Assembly: GCA_964631295.1 (NCBI GenBank)
Contig: CAZVXI010000012.1
Span: 1 to 36,095, forward strand
Source: CAZVXI01 sp964631295
GTDB taxonomy: Bacteria > Planctomycetota > Phycisphaerae > Phycisphaerales > SM1A02
DNA: 36,095 bases
Direction: 5' to 3'
Positions 14,810 to 21,701 of this stretch are shown piece after piece (positions within the stretch are counted from its first letter, which is position 1; each line of letters starts with the position of its first letter). The notes beneath the pieces were generated by a model, which had not been told where the DNA came from, did no database searches, and saw nothing but the letters and a program-made list of their open reading frames with translations. The position numbers and the translations under genes were made by a program.

Positions 14810-15465
14810 CACGCGACCTCCTTGACATTCCGGTTGAAGATCGAACGATCAAGAAATGCCTGCAGTGAATCACGATCAACCACCAGGAACCGGTGGTTGA
14901 GCAGGTCGAATGCGTTGAGTTGGTCCGCCCGGATCGTGTCGACATTCTCGATGTTGCGAGCAGAGAGCGCTGCATTGCGATTGGTCGTATCGAGTGCGAC
15001 GAGGCAGGTACGATTAATCCCGAGTCCGCCAAGCATCGCCTGAAACTCAGAAGTCTTCGGCGAATCGAACTCGAGCGAATCGATGCACTTGACTTCCTGA
15101 TCGACGAGCTTGGCAAGAAGCGCGTTGCGATTGGCAAGCCGCCTCATCTTCTTGGGCATGTCCTGCCTGAAGTCATCGCCCGTGCGGTTCTTTGCGAACG
15201 CAACGCCGCCGCCCTTGCGGATGACTGTGCGACGGGTACCCATGCGTGCGTTGCCTGTACCCTTCTGGCGATACAGCTTGCGGGTTGAGCCTTGGACCAT
15301 TCCGCGGCTCTTGGTTCGTGCGGACCCCTGACGCTGATTGGCGTGGAACATCACATACGCCTGCTTAAGCAGAGCGGGACGCACCTCGCCGCCGAGGTTG
15401 GCTTCATCGATGGACATGGTGTCCACCTGCTTGCCTGATTTGTCATATACGGGCAGTTCGATCAT
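14809..15465 (-). CDS. rplD: 50S ribosomal protein L4
   Basis: L4, a 23S rRNA-binding tunnel protein and in E. coli the repressor of its own S10 operon; 218 residues. KLYRQKGTGNARMGTRR is the extended tunnel loop; FAKNRTGDDFRQDMPKKMRR and the C-terminal Rossmann-like half are standard. The ATG at 15465 (MIELPVYDKSG) has AGGTG nine bases upstream. The frame is open upstream to 15663 from a TTG, but that part has no family similarity. A hairpin overlaps the ribosome binding site. The 202-base gap from rplC is the widest inside the S10 block. Confidence 0.96.
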   Translation of the reverse strand: MIELPVYDKSGKQVDTMSIDEANLGGEVRPALLKQAYVMFHANQRQGSARTKSRGMVQGSTRKLYRQKGTGNARMGTRRTVIRKGGGVAFAKNRTGDDFRQDMPKKMRRLANRNALLAKLVDQEVKCIDSLEFDSPKTSEFQAMLGGLGINRTCLVALDTTNRNAALSARNIENVDTIRADQLNAFDLLNHRFLVVDRDSLQAFLDRSIFNRNVKEVA

Positions 15466-15478
15466 CGTTCTTTGCACC

Positions 15479-15494
15479 TGGCGGGAATCCGCCA
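15479..15494 (-). promoter_or_regulatory. Hairpin at the rplD ribosome binding site
   Basis: TGGCGG/CCGCCA perfect six-base-pair stem with a four-base loop. Its last base is the A of the AGGTG Shine-Dalgarno of rplD (15475-15479), so folding competes slightly with initiation. Confidence 0.5.
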
Positions 15495-15667
15495 CTTTCG
15501 CCTCATTCTCCAGCAGCTCGCGGGCTGCGGGCAGAAATCTTGACTCGGTCGCATTGGGTCGAAGTTGTCTGCACCGGCGTGGTTCCGTTGGCCTGGAGAC
15601 ACCTGCCTCAGCCGCGGGCCTTCGTCGGCGTTGACCGCCGCATGGCGATCGACATCTGTTCAATGCA

Positions 15668-16351
15668 TCAGGCCTTTGCGAGCCGTTGCTTCCTCCGATT
15701 CAAACGTCGTGCTTCGCGGACCATGACAAACTCGCCGTTCGGACCCGGGACAGGCCCCTTGACGAGAATAAGATTCTTTTCCGGGTCAATCTTGATCACA
15801 TCGAGCGACCGAACGGTGACGCGTTCGTTGCCCATGCGACCGGGCATTCGTTTGCCCTTCTTGATTTTCGGCCCCTTGCCGAGGTTGGCGGCGTGGCCCC
15901 CGATCGAGCCACCTCGGCGGTGCTGGCGCTTCACGCCGTGCGATGCCTCCAGACCCGCGAAGTTATGCCGCTTCATGCCACCCTGAAAGCCTTTTCCTTT
16001 ACTGACAGCGACCACGTCGACGTACTTCACATCCTCAAAGGTTGAGACATCAACGGACTGGCCGAGTTCAAACGCCTCTGCTTCGGCATCCGACTCAAAT
16101 CGCACCTCGCGGTGAAGCCGCTTGGGTCCAATGCCCGCCTTGGCGTCATGCCCGATGACGGGCATCGTGCTGCGGTGCGGGCGGACATCGCCGTACGCGA
16201 GCTGAACCGCGGCGTAACCATCTGTCTCATCGGTCTTTACGTGCGTAACCGCACATGGGCCGGCTTCAATGACGGTCACAGGGATATTGCTCCCCTCTTC
16301 CGTATAGAAGCGGGTCATGCCGATCTTTTTTCCAAGCAAAGCCGCGGGCAT
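15668..16351 (-). CDS. rplC: 50S ribosomal protein L3
   Basis: Early-assembly 23S rRNA-binding protein L3, 227 residues. MPAALLGKKIGMTRFYTEEG fixes the start; the open frame to 16600 overlaps rpsJ and is rejected. GKGFQGGMKRHNF, ASHGVKRQHRRGGSIGG and KGKRMPGRMGNERVTVRSL are diagnostic. GGAG with a ten-base spacer precedes the ATG. A terminator-like hairpin and a second hairpin separate it from rpsJ, so its expression relative to rpsJ may be controlled. Confidence 0.97.
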   Translation of the reverse strand: MPAALLGKKIGMTRFYTEEGSNIPVTVIEAGPCAVTHVKTDETDGYAAVQLAYGDVRPHRSTMPVIGHDAKAGIGPKRLHREVRFESDAEAEAFELGQSVDVSTFEDVKYVDVVAVSKGKGFQGGMKRHNFAGLEASHGVKRQHRRGGSIGGHAANLGKGPKIKKGKRMPGRMGNERVTVRSLDVIKIDPEKNLILVKGPVPGPNGEFVMVREARRLNRRKQRLAKA

Positions 16352-16376
16352 GGGCCAAGTACTCCAGTGGTCAGGG

Positions 16377-16401
16377 GTTGCCCCGTTGTGCGGGTCGCAA
16401 C
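16377..16401 (-). promoter_or_regulatory. Hairpin in the rplC leader
   Basis: GTTGC-CCCG pairs with CGGG-GCAAC around a five-base loop, with a two-base bulge, giving nine base pairs. It lies between the rpsJ-rplC terminator-like hairpin and the rplC Shine-Dalgarno (16362-16365). Confidence 0.5.
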
Positions 16402-16421
16402 ATGACCGGCAAATCTCAATG

Positions 16422-16446
16422 AAAAACGGTCGCTCCTTCGCGACCG
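16422..16446 (-). terminator. Terminator-like hairpin between rpsJ and rplC
   Basis: CGGTCGC/GCGACCG perfect stem (16427-16433 with 16440-16446, six-base loop) followed on the minus strand by TTTTT. It is 14 bases after the rpsJ stop. It has the form of an intrinsic terminator inside the S10 operon; since no good promoter for rplC is visible, partial read-through is likely. Confidence 0.7.
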
Positions 16447-16460
16447 CCTGAACTCTCATA

Positions 16461-16769
16461 CTACGCCTTGATCTTGACGAACACACCAGCCGGGACAACG
16501 AGACGGTTGAGCGCCTCCACCGTGCGAGCGTTCGGATCGCTGATATCGATAATCCGCTTATGCGTGCGCATCTCGAACTGCTCACGCGACTTCTTGTCAA
16601 TGAACGTTGAGCGGTTCACAGTGTATATCTCACGCCTGGTCGGCAGGGGCACCGGACCAGCCACGCGAGCACCGGTGCGCTTGGCATGATCGACAATCTC
16701 ACGCGCCGATGCATCGAGCGCTTGATGGTCGTATGCCTCCATCCGGATTCGAATCTTTCCGCCGGTCAT
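16461..16769 (-). CDS. rpsJ: 30S ribosomal protein S10
   Basis: S10, also NusE of the antitermination complex; 102 residues. RIRMEAYDHQALDASAREIV, VAGPVPLPTRREIYTVNRS and the REQFEMRTHKRIIDI segment are diagnostic. It is the first gene of the run: a strong promoter lies about 200 bases upstream. GGAG is twelve bases before the ATG, and a very stable GC hairpin sits one base beyond that site. The EF-Tu/EF-G/S12/S7 genes often found upstream are absent. A terminator-like hairpin follows the stop. Confidence 0.97.
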   Translation of the reverse strand: MTGGKIRIRMEAYDHQALDASAREIVDHAKRTGARVAGPVPLPTRREIYTVNRSTFIDKKSREQFEMRTHKRIIDISDPNARTVEALNRLVVPAGVFVKIKA

Positions 16770-16786
16770 CAGTCGTCAGTACTCCA

Positions 16787-16804
16787 CCGGCCGCAGTCGG
16801 CCGG
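16787..16804 (-). promoter_or_regulatory. GC hairpin against the rpsJ ribosome binding site
   Basis: CCGGCCG/CGGCCGG perfect seven-base-pair, all-GC stem with a four-base loop, one base upstream of the GGAG of rpsJ (16782-16785). It lies in a leader of about 195 bases. A role in operon autoregulation is inferred. Confidence 0.55.
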
Positions 16805-16969
16805 AACAACAATGGGCATCTGCCCTGCCAGATCAATGCTTCCTTGCGTCGCCAGACGGCTTTCCGACGACTCCTTTCGCCGAATCTTTCGAGGCACAGA
16901 GGCCACATCGCGAATCTTCCCCGACCCTCCGCGATCGTCCCGAGTGCTTTTCTCAGAGGCGAACCGGCG

Positions 16970-16997
16970 ATGATACGCCTGCAGCCGATGCTGTCAA
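16970..16997 (-). promoter_or_regulatory. Promoter of the S10 operon
   Basis: Minus strand: perfect -35 TTGACA (16992-16997), 16-base spacer, -10 TATCAT (16970-16975). Start of transcription would be near 16963, giving rpsJ a leader of about 195 bases. The rest of the 357-base divergent region up to 17126 shows no further gene. Confidence 0.8.
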
Positions 16998-17126
16998 CAA
17001 GGGCGAAGCTGCGAATTCGATGGTTTTTCCATCCATCTGTCTCCCCGACGCCGTCCAGTCAGGGATACTGACCAAAAGAATCTCGCGACACAACGGCGAG
17101 GCGACCGAGACGAGGAGGCACACGCC

Positions 17127-18614
17127 ATGCCCAGGCATCACACACATTCGTTGATTCTCGCGGCGCTGACCGGCAGCTTACTGCTGACCACGGTCTGTGC
17201 TGCCCTGACCCAGAACGCTCCCCCGGATGAGCAGGACACCGGCGTTTCGGAGCTGCTTGATCCAACTCCGCTCATTGCCCGATCGCTCGGGCTGGAGATG
17301 CACATCCCGCACAAGGCGCGCGTCCAGCCCCAGCGCACGGACAAGGGCATTTCGATCGTGATCAGCGAGGACTCGGACAATCCCCGCTGGAGCATGCGAG
17401 TCCAGCAGATGGCCTCTTCGCTGCTCGAGCCAACCGCCGAAGGTGAAGTGGATGATCACCTCGCTTCGCTGGAAGCGAACCGGGCGAACTTCAAACTGCT
17501 CAGTCGACGAGCACTGACGATCTCCGGCGAGGATGCGCACGAATGCTACATCCGGCAAGTTGCTGCAAACGATGAACCGTATGTCTCAGGGTGGCTCATT
17601 ATCAGCAACGGGCCCGGCACGTTTCTCGTGATCTCTTCACTCACCCTGCCGCACGTGCTGCCGGACGTCCAGCCGCTTTTCGATGCCTGCTTCAAGACGA
17701 TCAAACTCAAAACGCTCGAAGAACGCTCTCGCGCGACCCTCGCGCAGATGGTCAACGGGCAGAAACTGCTCGAGCGCGTCGATGAATCGACGCTGCGCAA
17801 GATGCTCGGCGAGACGATGCACCTTCGCACGTACCTTCCTGCATCCGCCACACAGGACGGCGCGGAGCGCGAAGTCGGGTGGTCCACCATCGAAATCTAC
17901 GAAGCCAAACGCGGTGCCGTGAATCCCCAACGCATCGAGTTCGACTACGACGCCACGGAACACGATGTCGGTCTTATGGTGCATGTGACCGCGCAGATGG
18001 TCGAGCAGCGCAGCGAGCCGCACATTTACAACGACATCGAAGCATTCTACTGGCTCTCATGGGATCAACAAACCGAGCAGTGGTCGGTGCGCGCCACGCG
18101 GCGACAGGGTGATGCCAGCGTGAGCAGCGCCGAGACCGGCCTGCGCATGCCGCCCGATGGCCCGACCGAAGCCATGCTCTTTGTCTCCAAGCAAAATGAT
18201 GACACGCGCCTCGCTCAGCCATCGCAATGGAATGTGCCGCCCGTGTATCTCTCGCAGGCCCTGCGCTGGCTGCTGCCGATGCTCATGCCTCGCGACATTG
18301 ACCAACCCGTCGAGTACGGCTGGTATTTCTACGACTTCACCGCGCCGGCTCCTGCGCTCTCGCGGCGTCTTGATCGATGGGAGCCTGCTGGGAATCGGTG
18401 GAAGTTGACCACAACCATGTCCACTGATGCCGCTCCGACCGAAAGCCTCTACGCAAACGACGGCAGCTTGATCCAACAGAAGATCGCGACCGGCGCGATC
18501 ACTGAACAGATGCCTCTTGAGCAGATTCAGCGCATCTGGCGCACGAAAGGCCTGCTGCGCGATGCAAACAGAAACACACGCTCGACGAACAAGCCAACCC
18601 GAGTGGATCGATGA
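17127..18614 (+). CDS. Exported protein of unknown function
   Basis: 495 residues; I do not recognise the family. Residues 1-26 form a signal peptide (basic start, hydrophobic LILAALTGSLLLTTVCA, small residues at the cleavage site), so it is exported. The remainder is mixed alpha/beta with many Glu, Arg and Trp residues, no membrane segment and no catalytic motif that I can name. GAGGAGG lies eight bases before the ATG. Its stop overlaps the start of the lipoprotein gene in ATGA, so the two are probably translated together and act in the same envelope process. It is divergent from rpsJ. Confidence 0.85.
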   Translation: MPRHHTHSLILAALTGSLLLTTVCAALTQNAPPDEQDTGVSELLDPTPLIARSLGLEMHIPHKARVQPQRTDKGISIVISEDSDNPRWSMRVQQMASSLLEPTAEGEVDDHLASLEANRANFKLLSRRALTISGEDAHECYIRQVAANDEPYVSGWLIISNGPGTFLVISSLTLPHVLPDVQPLFDACFKTIKLKTLEERSRATLAQMVNGQKLLERVDESTLRKMLGETMHLRTYLPASATQDGAEREVGWSTIEIYEAKRGAVNPQRIEFDYDATEHDVGLMVHVTAQMVEQRSEPHIYNDIEAFYWLSWDQQTEQWSVRATRRQGDASVSSAETGLRMPPDGPTEAMLFVSKQNDDTRLAQPSQWNVPPVYLSQALRWLLPMLMPRDIDQPVEYGWYFYDFTAPAPALSRRLDRWEPAGNRWKLTTTMSTDAAPTESLYANDGSLIQQKIATGAITEQMPLEQIQRIWRTKGLLRDANRNTRSTNKPTRVDR

Positions 18615-19363
18615 CGTTCATGTCTCGCGCTGCAGCCGCTGTGCTCCTGGCCGGCCTTGCACTGACGGGCTGCCACTCCCCGCGCCCTGCCGATGCTGGT
18701 CCGCTCGGCCTCAGCATCGCACAGCCGGCGACACAGGGAATCGATGGCGCATGGCTCTATCCGCTCAGCGAAGGCGCACGTGAGTACGACATCCTTGCAG
18801 GCGATGATGCGGGCAAACGGCTTCGGTTCGAGCGAACACAGACGACCGGGCACGGCGCGCAGTGGAAGGAAGTGACAACGCTCGTCGATCCCGAATCAGG
18901 CGAAGAGACCACGCTTCGCACCAGCTTTCAAATGCGCGATGCTGATGGCAACCTCGTCATGCCCGCGGTCATCGATCATGGCGATCGCGCGCTCACGCTG
19001 TTCAAGCCTGCAATGCTCATCGCGCCTGCGTCGCTTGAACCAGGCGAACCTGTCACCGTCGATGTTGATATGCGCATCGTCGACGCACGCAACCAGAATA
19101 TCGGCAAGGAAGCAGGGAACGCCACGCGCACGATCGAGATAGTGGGGACAACGAATCTGCATCTTGCAGACGACAGGCGTTTTGAGACGGTGCGCGTGCG
19201 CATCACGTTCAGCGCCGACCTGCGAATGGCAGATGCAGAAGACACAATCAACCTTTTCGTCGTTCCCGGCGATGGTGTCGTCGCGCAGATGCGAGCCGAG
19301 ACCGTGCAAATTCTCCGCGCATTCAACCGTTCAACCGAACGGACCATTGCCATTGTTGATTGA
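18611..19363 (+). CDS. Lipoprotein of unknown function
   Basis: 250 residues with a lipoprotein signal: hydrophobic AAAAVLLAGLALTGC, where LTGC is the lipobox and Cys21 the likely lipidated residue. The rest has no motif I recognise; it appears beta-rich, with a regular mix of charged and hydrophobic strands. It starts within the stop of the preceding gene (ATGA), suggesting coupling. Its stop is 14 bases from that of the convergent gene, with no clear terminator between. Confidence 0.85.
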   Translation: MTFMSRAAAAVLLAGLALTGCHSPRPADAGPLGLSIAQPATQGIDGAWLYPLSEGAREYDILAGDDAGKRLRFERTQTTGHGAQWKEVTTLVDPESGEETTLRTSFQMRDADGNLVMPAVIDHGDRALTLFKPAMLIAPASLEPGEPVTVDVDMRIVDARNQNIGKEAGNATRTIEIVGTTNLHLADDRRFETVRVRITFSADLRMADAEDTINLFVVPGDGVVAQMRAETVQILRAFNRSTERTIAIVD

Positions 19364-19377
19364 CAACATCGCGGGCG

Positions 19378-20802
19378 TCACGCATCAGCCGGGCAGGCCA
19401 GCCGCTGTTCAACCGCGCTTGCGAGTTCGCTGATTAGCTCTTTCGGATAGAGCGGGAACGGCCAGTCACGGCGTCTGGTGATCTCGCTGTCTCGCGCCGC
19501 TCGCACCGCACGATCCAACTGCTCGCGATGTTGACTGATCCGTCGACTTTGTTCCTGGCGTTGCGACTCCAGTTGGCTGTGCATCTCAAAGAACGCCCGT
19601 CGGCGCGCCAGCGACCCGAATCGTTCGCGCTTGATTGCGTCCAGCAGCGACTGTTTCGTCACACTCGGCGCGCTGCCGTCCCCACTCACAGGATCATGCC
19701 ATGCGTGCCTGTAAGCATGCCGCGCTGTTTCCACATCGGCTGCCGGCATACTGGCGCGATCCATCAGCGACAACCGGAGCGTCGCCGTCACCACCGCGAT
19801 CGGATTGACCTGAACACTGAGCCAATCACGTATCCACCGCTCCATGGCGCGGTCGTAATTGGCGCCGCCTGTGCCGTGGATAAACAGATCGCACATCACC
19901 AGTCGGATGAGGGCCGTCATGAACAATGCCCGTGGCATGAGCGTGATGTCGTCGCCCGCGAGCCAGTTCTGGATGTCGTTGTCGTACGCGCGCATGCGAG
20001 ATCCGTCGCTGCGAATACGCCAAAGTGGAACTTCCACGTAATCGTCACGCACGAGCAGCGGCCCAACGCCTGCTTCCGGCATCGCGCGAACAGCATCGTT
20101 GTAGTGCCGCGCGCATCGGTGCGGGTCATCAGCCATCAACCGGAGCAGCGCCCGAGCCAGCGTCGTGTGCATGAGGTCGGTCGCGCACACGTTCGTTAAC
20201 GGTGCGACCCACGAATGCATCAAGTCTGCGAGGGCATGTGCCATTTGCATTGCAGCATTGGGGCTGTCACGATGGGCACCGACTGCCGCAACAATGCGCT
20301 GGCAACCGCGCTGCACAGAGTCACTCGCTGCATTCAGGCGTGTGGGCAGTGCAGGAGGGTCGAACGGCTCGTGCAAACCCATCGGAACACCTGGCCGAGG
20401 GACGGTGAGTTCCACCCGGCGGACCGCGAGTGATCCGTCTGCACGCCTCAAAGGCATGGAAAACTCGCCGAAGCCATCAGCATGCTGATCAACGATCAGG
20501 TTGGCAGTTGACAGGCTCGCGGACCGCGAAAACGCGTTCACAGCCAGATACTTGACGAGAATCCCCGGATGCCAGAGCAGCGTCTGATGTCCGGTCGCGA
20601 CGATTGGTGTGTCAACAGAAAGGCCGAGCGCCTCGCGCGATTCGTGCTGCCAGTCAGCCAGAGTTCGATCCAGCAGCGCCTGACTACCCAGAGATTTGCT
20701 GTCGGCGATCAGTTGATGCCAATCAGGGCACTGCGGCTGAATGATCAAATCGTCGATCACCGGTTGCACGCACACCGATCGGCACTGGGATGCTCGCACC
20801 AT
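19378..20802 (-). CDS. Conserved hypothetical protein, BshC-like
   Basis: 474 residues, cytoplasmic, no signal peptide. VATGHQTLLWHPGILVKYLA (about 67-86) followed by ANLIVDQHADGFGEFSMP resembles the start of BshC, the cysteine-adding enzyme of bacillithiol synthesis, where TGQQ..GP....K and a D-H-D segment occur. A middle CDLFIHGTGGANYDRAMERW block and a charged, coiled-coil-like end (about 395-450) fit a BshC-type architecture only loosely. Similarity is from memory and weak, so the function is open. The ATG at 20802 has GGAG eight bases upstream and lies inside the glycosyltransferase gene, a 46-base overlap that implies coupling. Confidence 0.6.
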   Translation of the reverse strand: MVRASQCRSVCVQPVIDDLIIQPQCPDWHQLIADSKSLGSQALLDRTLADWQHESREALGLSVDTPIVATGHQTLLWHPGILVKYLAVNAFSRSASLSTANLIVDQHADGFGEFSMPLRRADGSLAVRRVELTVPRPGVPMGLHEPFDPPALPTRLNAASDSVQRGCQRIVAAVGAHRDSPNAAMQMAHALADLMHSWVAPLTNVCATDLMHTTLARALLRLMADDPHRCARHYNDAVRAMPEAGVGPLLVRDDYVEVPLWRIRSDGSRMRAYDNDIQNWLAGDDITLMPRALFMTALIRLVMCDLFIHGTGGANYDRAMERWIRDWLSVQVNPIAVVTATLRLSLMDRASMPAADVETARHAYRHAWHDPVSGDGSAPSVTKQSLLDAIKRERFGSLARRRAFFEMHSQLESQRQEQSRRISQHREQLDRAVRAARDSEITRRRDWPFPLYPKELISELASAVEQRLACPADA

Positions 20803-21551
20803 GTGAGCATCTCCGGGTCGTCCAGCGCTCCGGACGGCAGTCGATCAAGGCATCGGCACACTTCGCGATACAGGGTGGCACGATAATGGTCCAGGCGCGA
20901 TGTCGGATTATCCAGCGGGCCGCCGAAACTCCGGTTCGGATCGTTGTAAATCAACCGAACCGGCAACTCCTCAATCGCCAGTTCGTTCGCCACCGCCTGC
21001 ACCCAGAACTGCATCGGAAACTCATAGCCGTCAACATCAAGCTCCAGCTCTGCACACCTGCGCACGCGGTACGCTTTGAACCCGCAGAAGGAATCAGTGA
21101 GATTGAGCCCGAGACGATCATGAAGTTCCCGCGTGATCGTGCGGTTGATCGTCCGGCGATCCTGCGGCGGCGCATCGTCGAGCGGCGTGTTGTCGAGGTA
21201 CCGGCTGCCTGAAATGATATCCGAGCGATCTGCTCGGATTGCATCGATAAATCGCGGAATCGCCGCGGGCTCATGCTGTTCATCACAATCGATTGTGATC
21301 AGCCAGTCGAACCCATCGAACTTGGCCCAGCGCAGCATGTCCTGCATCGATCGCCCATACCCGCGATTCTCGGCATGGCGTATCACCTCGACCGGCTGCG
21401 AGGCCAGCAGCATCGGCGTGTGGTCCGTCGAGCCGTCGTCGATCACCAGAATGTCGTCGGCAAAGCGACGGATTTCGTTCAGTACTGCCGAAACATACTT
21501 CTGCTCGTTGTAGACGGGAATGCCGACGAGAACTCTGGGCGTGGACTTCAT
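20757..21551 (-). CDS. Family 2 glycosyltransferase
   Basis: 264 residues, GT-A fold of the dolichyl-phosphate sugar synthase type. VLVGIPVYNEQKYVSAVLNEI at the N-terminus, DDILVIDDGSTDHTP, HAENRGYGRSMQDM, and the metal-binding segment TIDCDEQHEP (about 87-96) are visible; DSFCGFKAYRV is the usual later motif. No membrane anchor is present. It probably transfers a sugar from a nucleotide to a lipid or protein acceptor; the substrate cannot be told. GGAG lies seven bases before the ATG. Two direct repeats about 45 bases upstream may be an operator. Confidence 0.85.
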   Translation of the reverse strand: MKSTPRVLVGIPVYNEQKYVSAVLNEIRRFADDILVIDDGSTDHTPMLLASQPVEVIRHAENRGYGRSMQDMLRWAKFDGFDWLITIDCDEQHEPAAIPRFIDAIRADRSDIISGSRYLDNTPLDDAPPQDRRTINRTITRELHDRLGLNLTDSFCGFKAYRVRRCAELELDVDGYEFPMQFWVQAVANELAIEELPVRLIYNDPNRSFGGPLDNPTSRLDHYRATLYREVCRCLDRLPSGALDDPEMLTWCEHPSADRCACNR

Positions 21552-21593
21552 AAAGCGACTCCATCGAGAACCTGAGCCGACTGTGCGACCAGC

Positions 21594-21611
21594 CGGTTCA
21601 GAATCGGTTCA
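21594..21611. repeat. Direct repeat upstream of the glycosyltransferase
   Basis: CGGTTCA at 21594-21600 and 21605-21611, spaced 11 bases start to start, one helical turn. This is the geometry of a regulator binding site; no regulator is identified. Confidence 0.3.
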
Positions 21612-21633
21612 TAGTCTATTGACAACCGCCGCT

Positions 21634-21686
21634 GCAGGATCACTATTCCTGCCGGATCGATGCGAGAAGCCGGCCGACAGCTCGGC
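21634..21686. other. Two hairpins between the VWA gene and the glycosyltransferase
   Basis: GCAGGA/TCCTGC (21634-21639 with 21647-21652) and GCCGA/TCGGC (21673-21677 with 21682-21686). Both lie after the VWA gene stop on the minus strand. Neither is followed by a T-run, so they are not standard terminators. Confidence 0.35.
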
Positions 21687-21701
21687 TGATCGCTGAACCA
21701 T

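Noticed and set aside
15466..15663. 66-residue N-terminal extension of L4
   Set aside because: Starts at TTG, no family similarity, and a proper ATG with AGGTG exists at 15465. Kept only as a finding about the gap.
16699..16908. 69-codon open frame in the rpsJ leader
   Set aside because: Overlaps rpsJ in another frame and has no family resemblance; the leader is better explained as untranslated.
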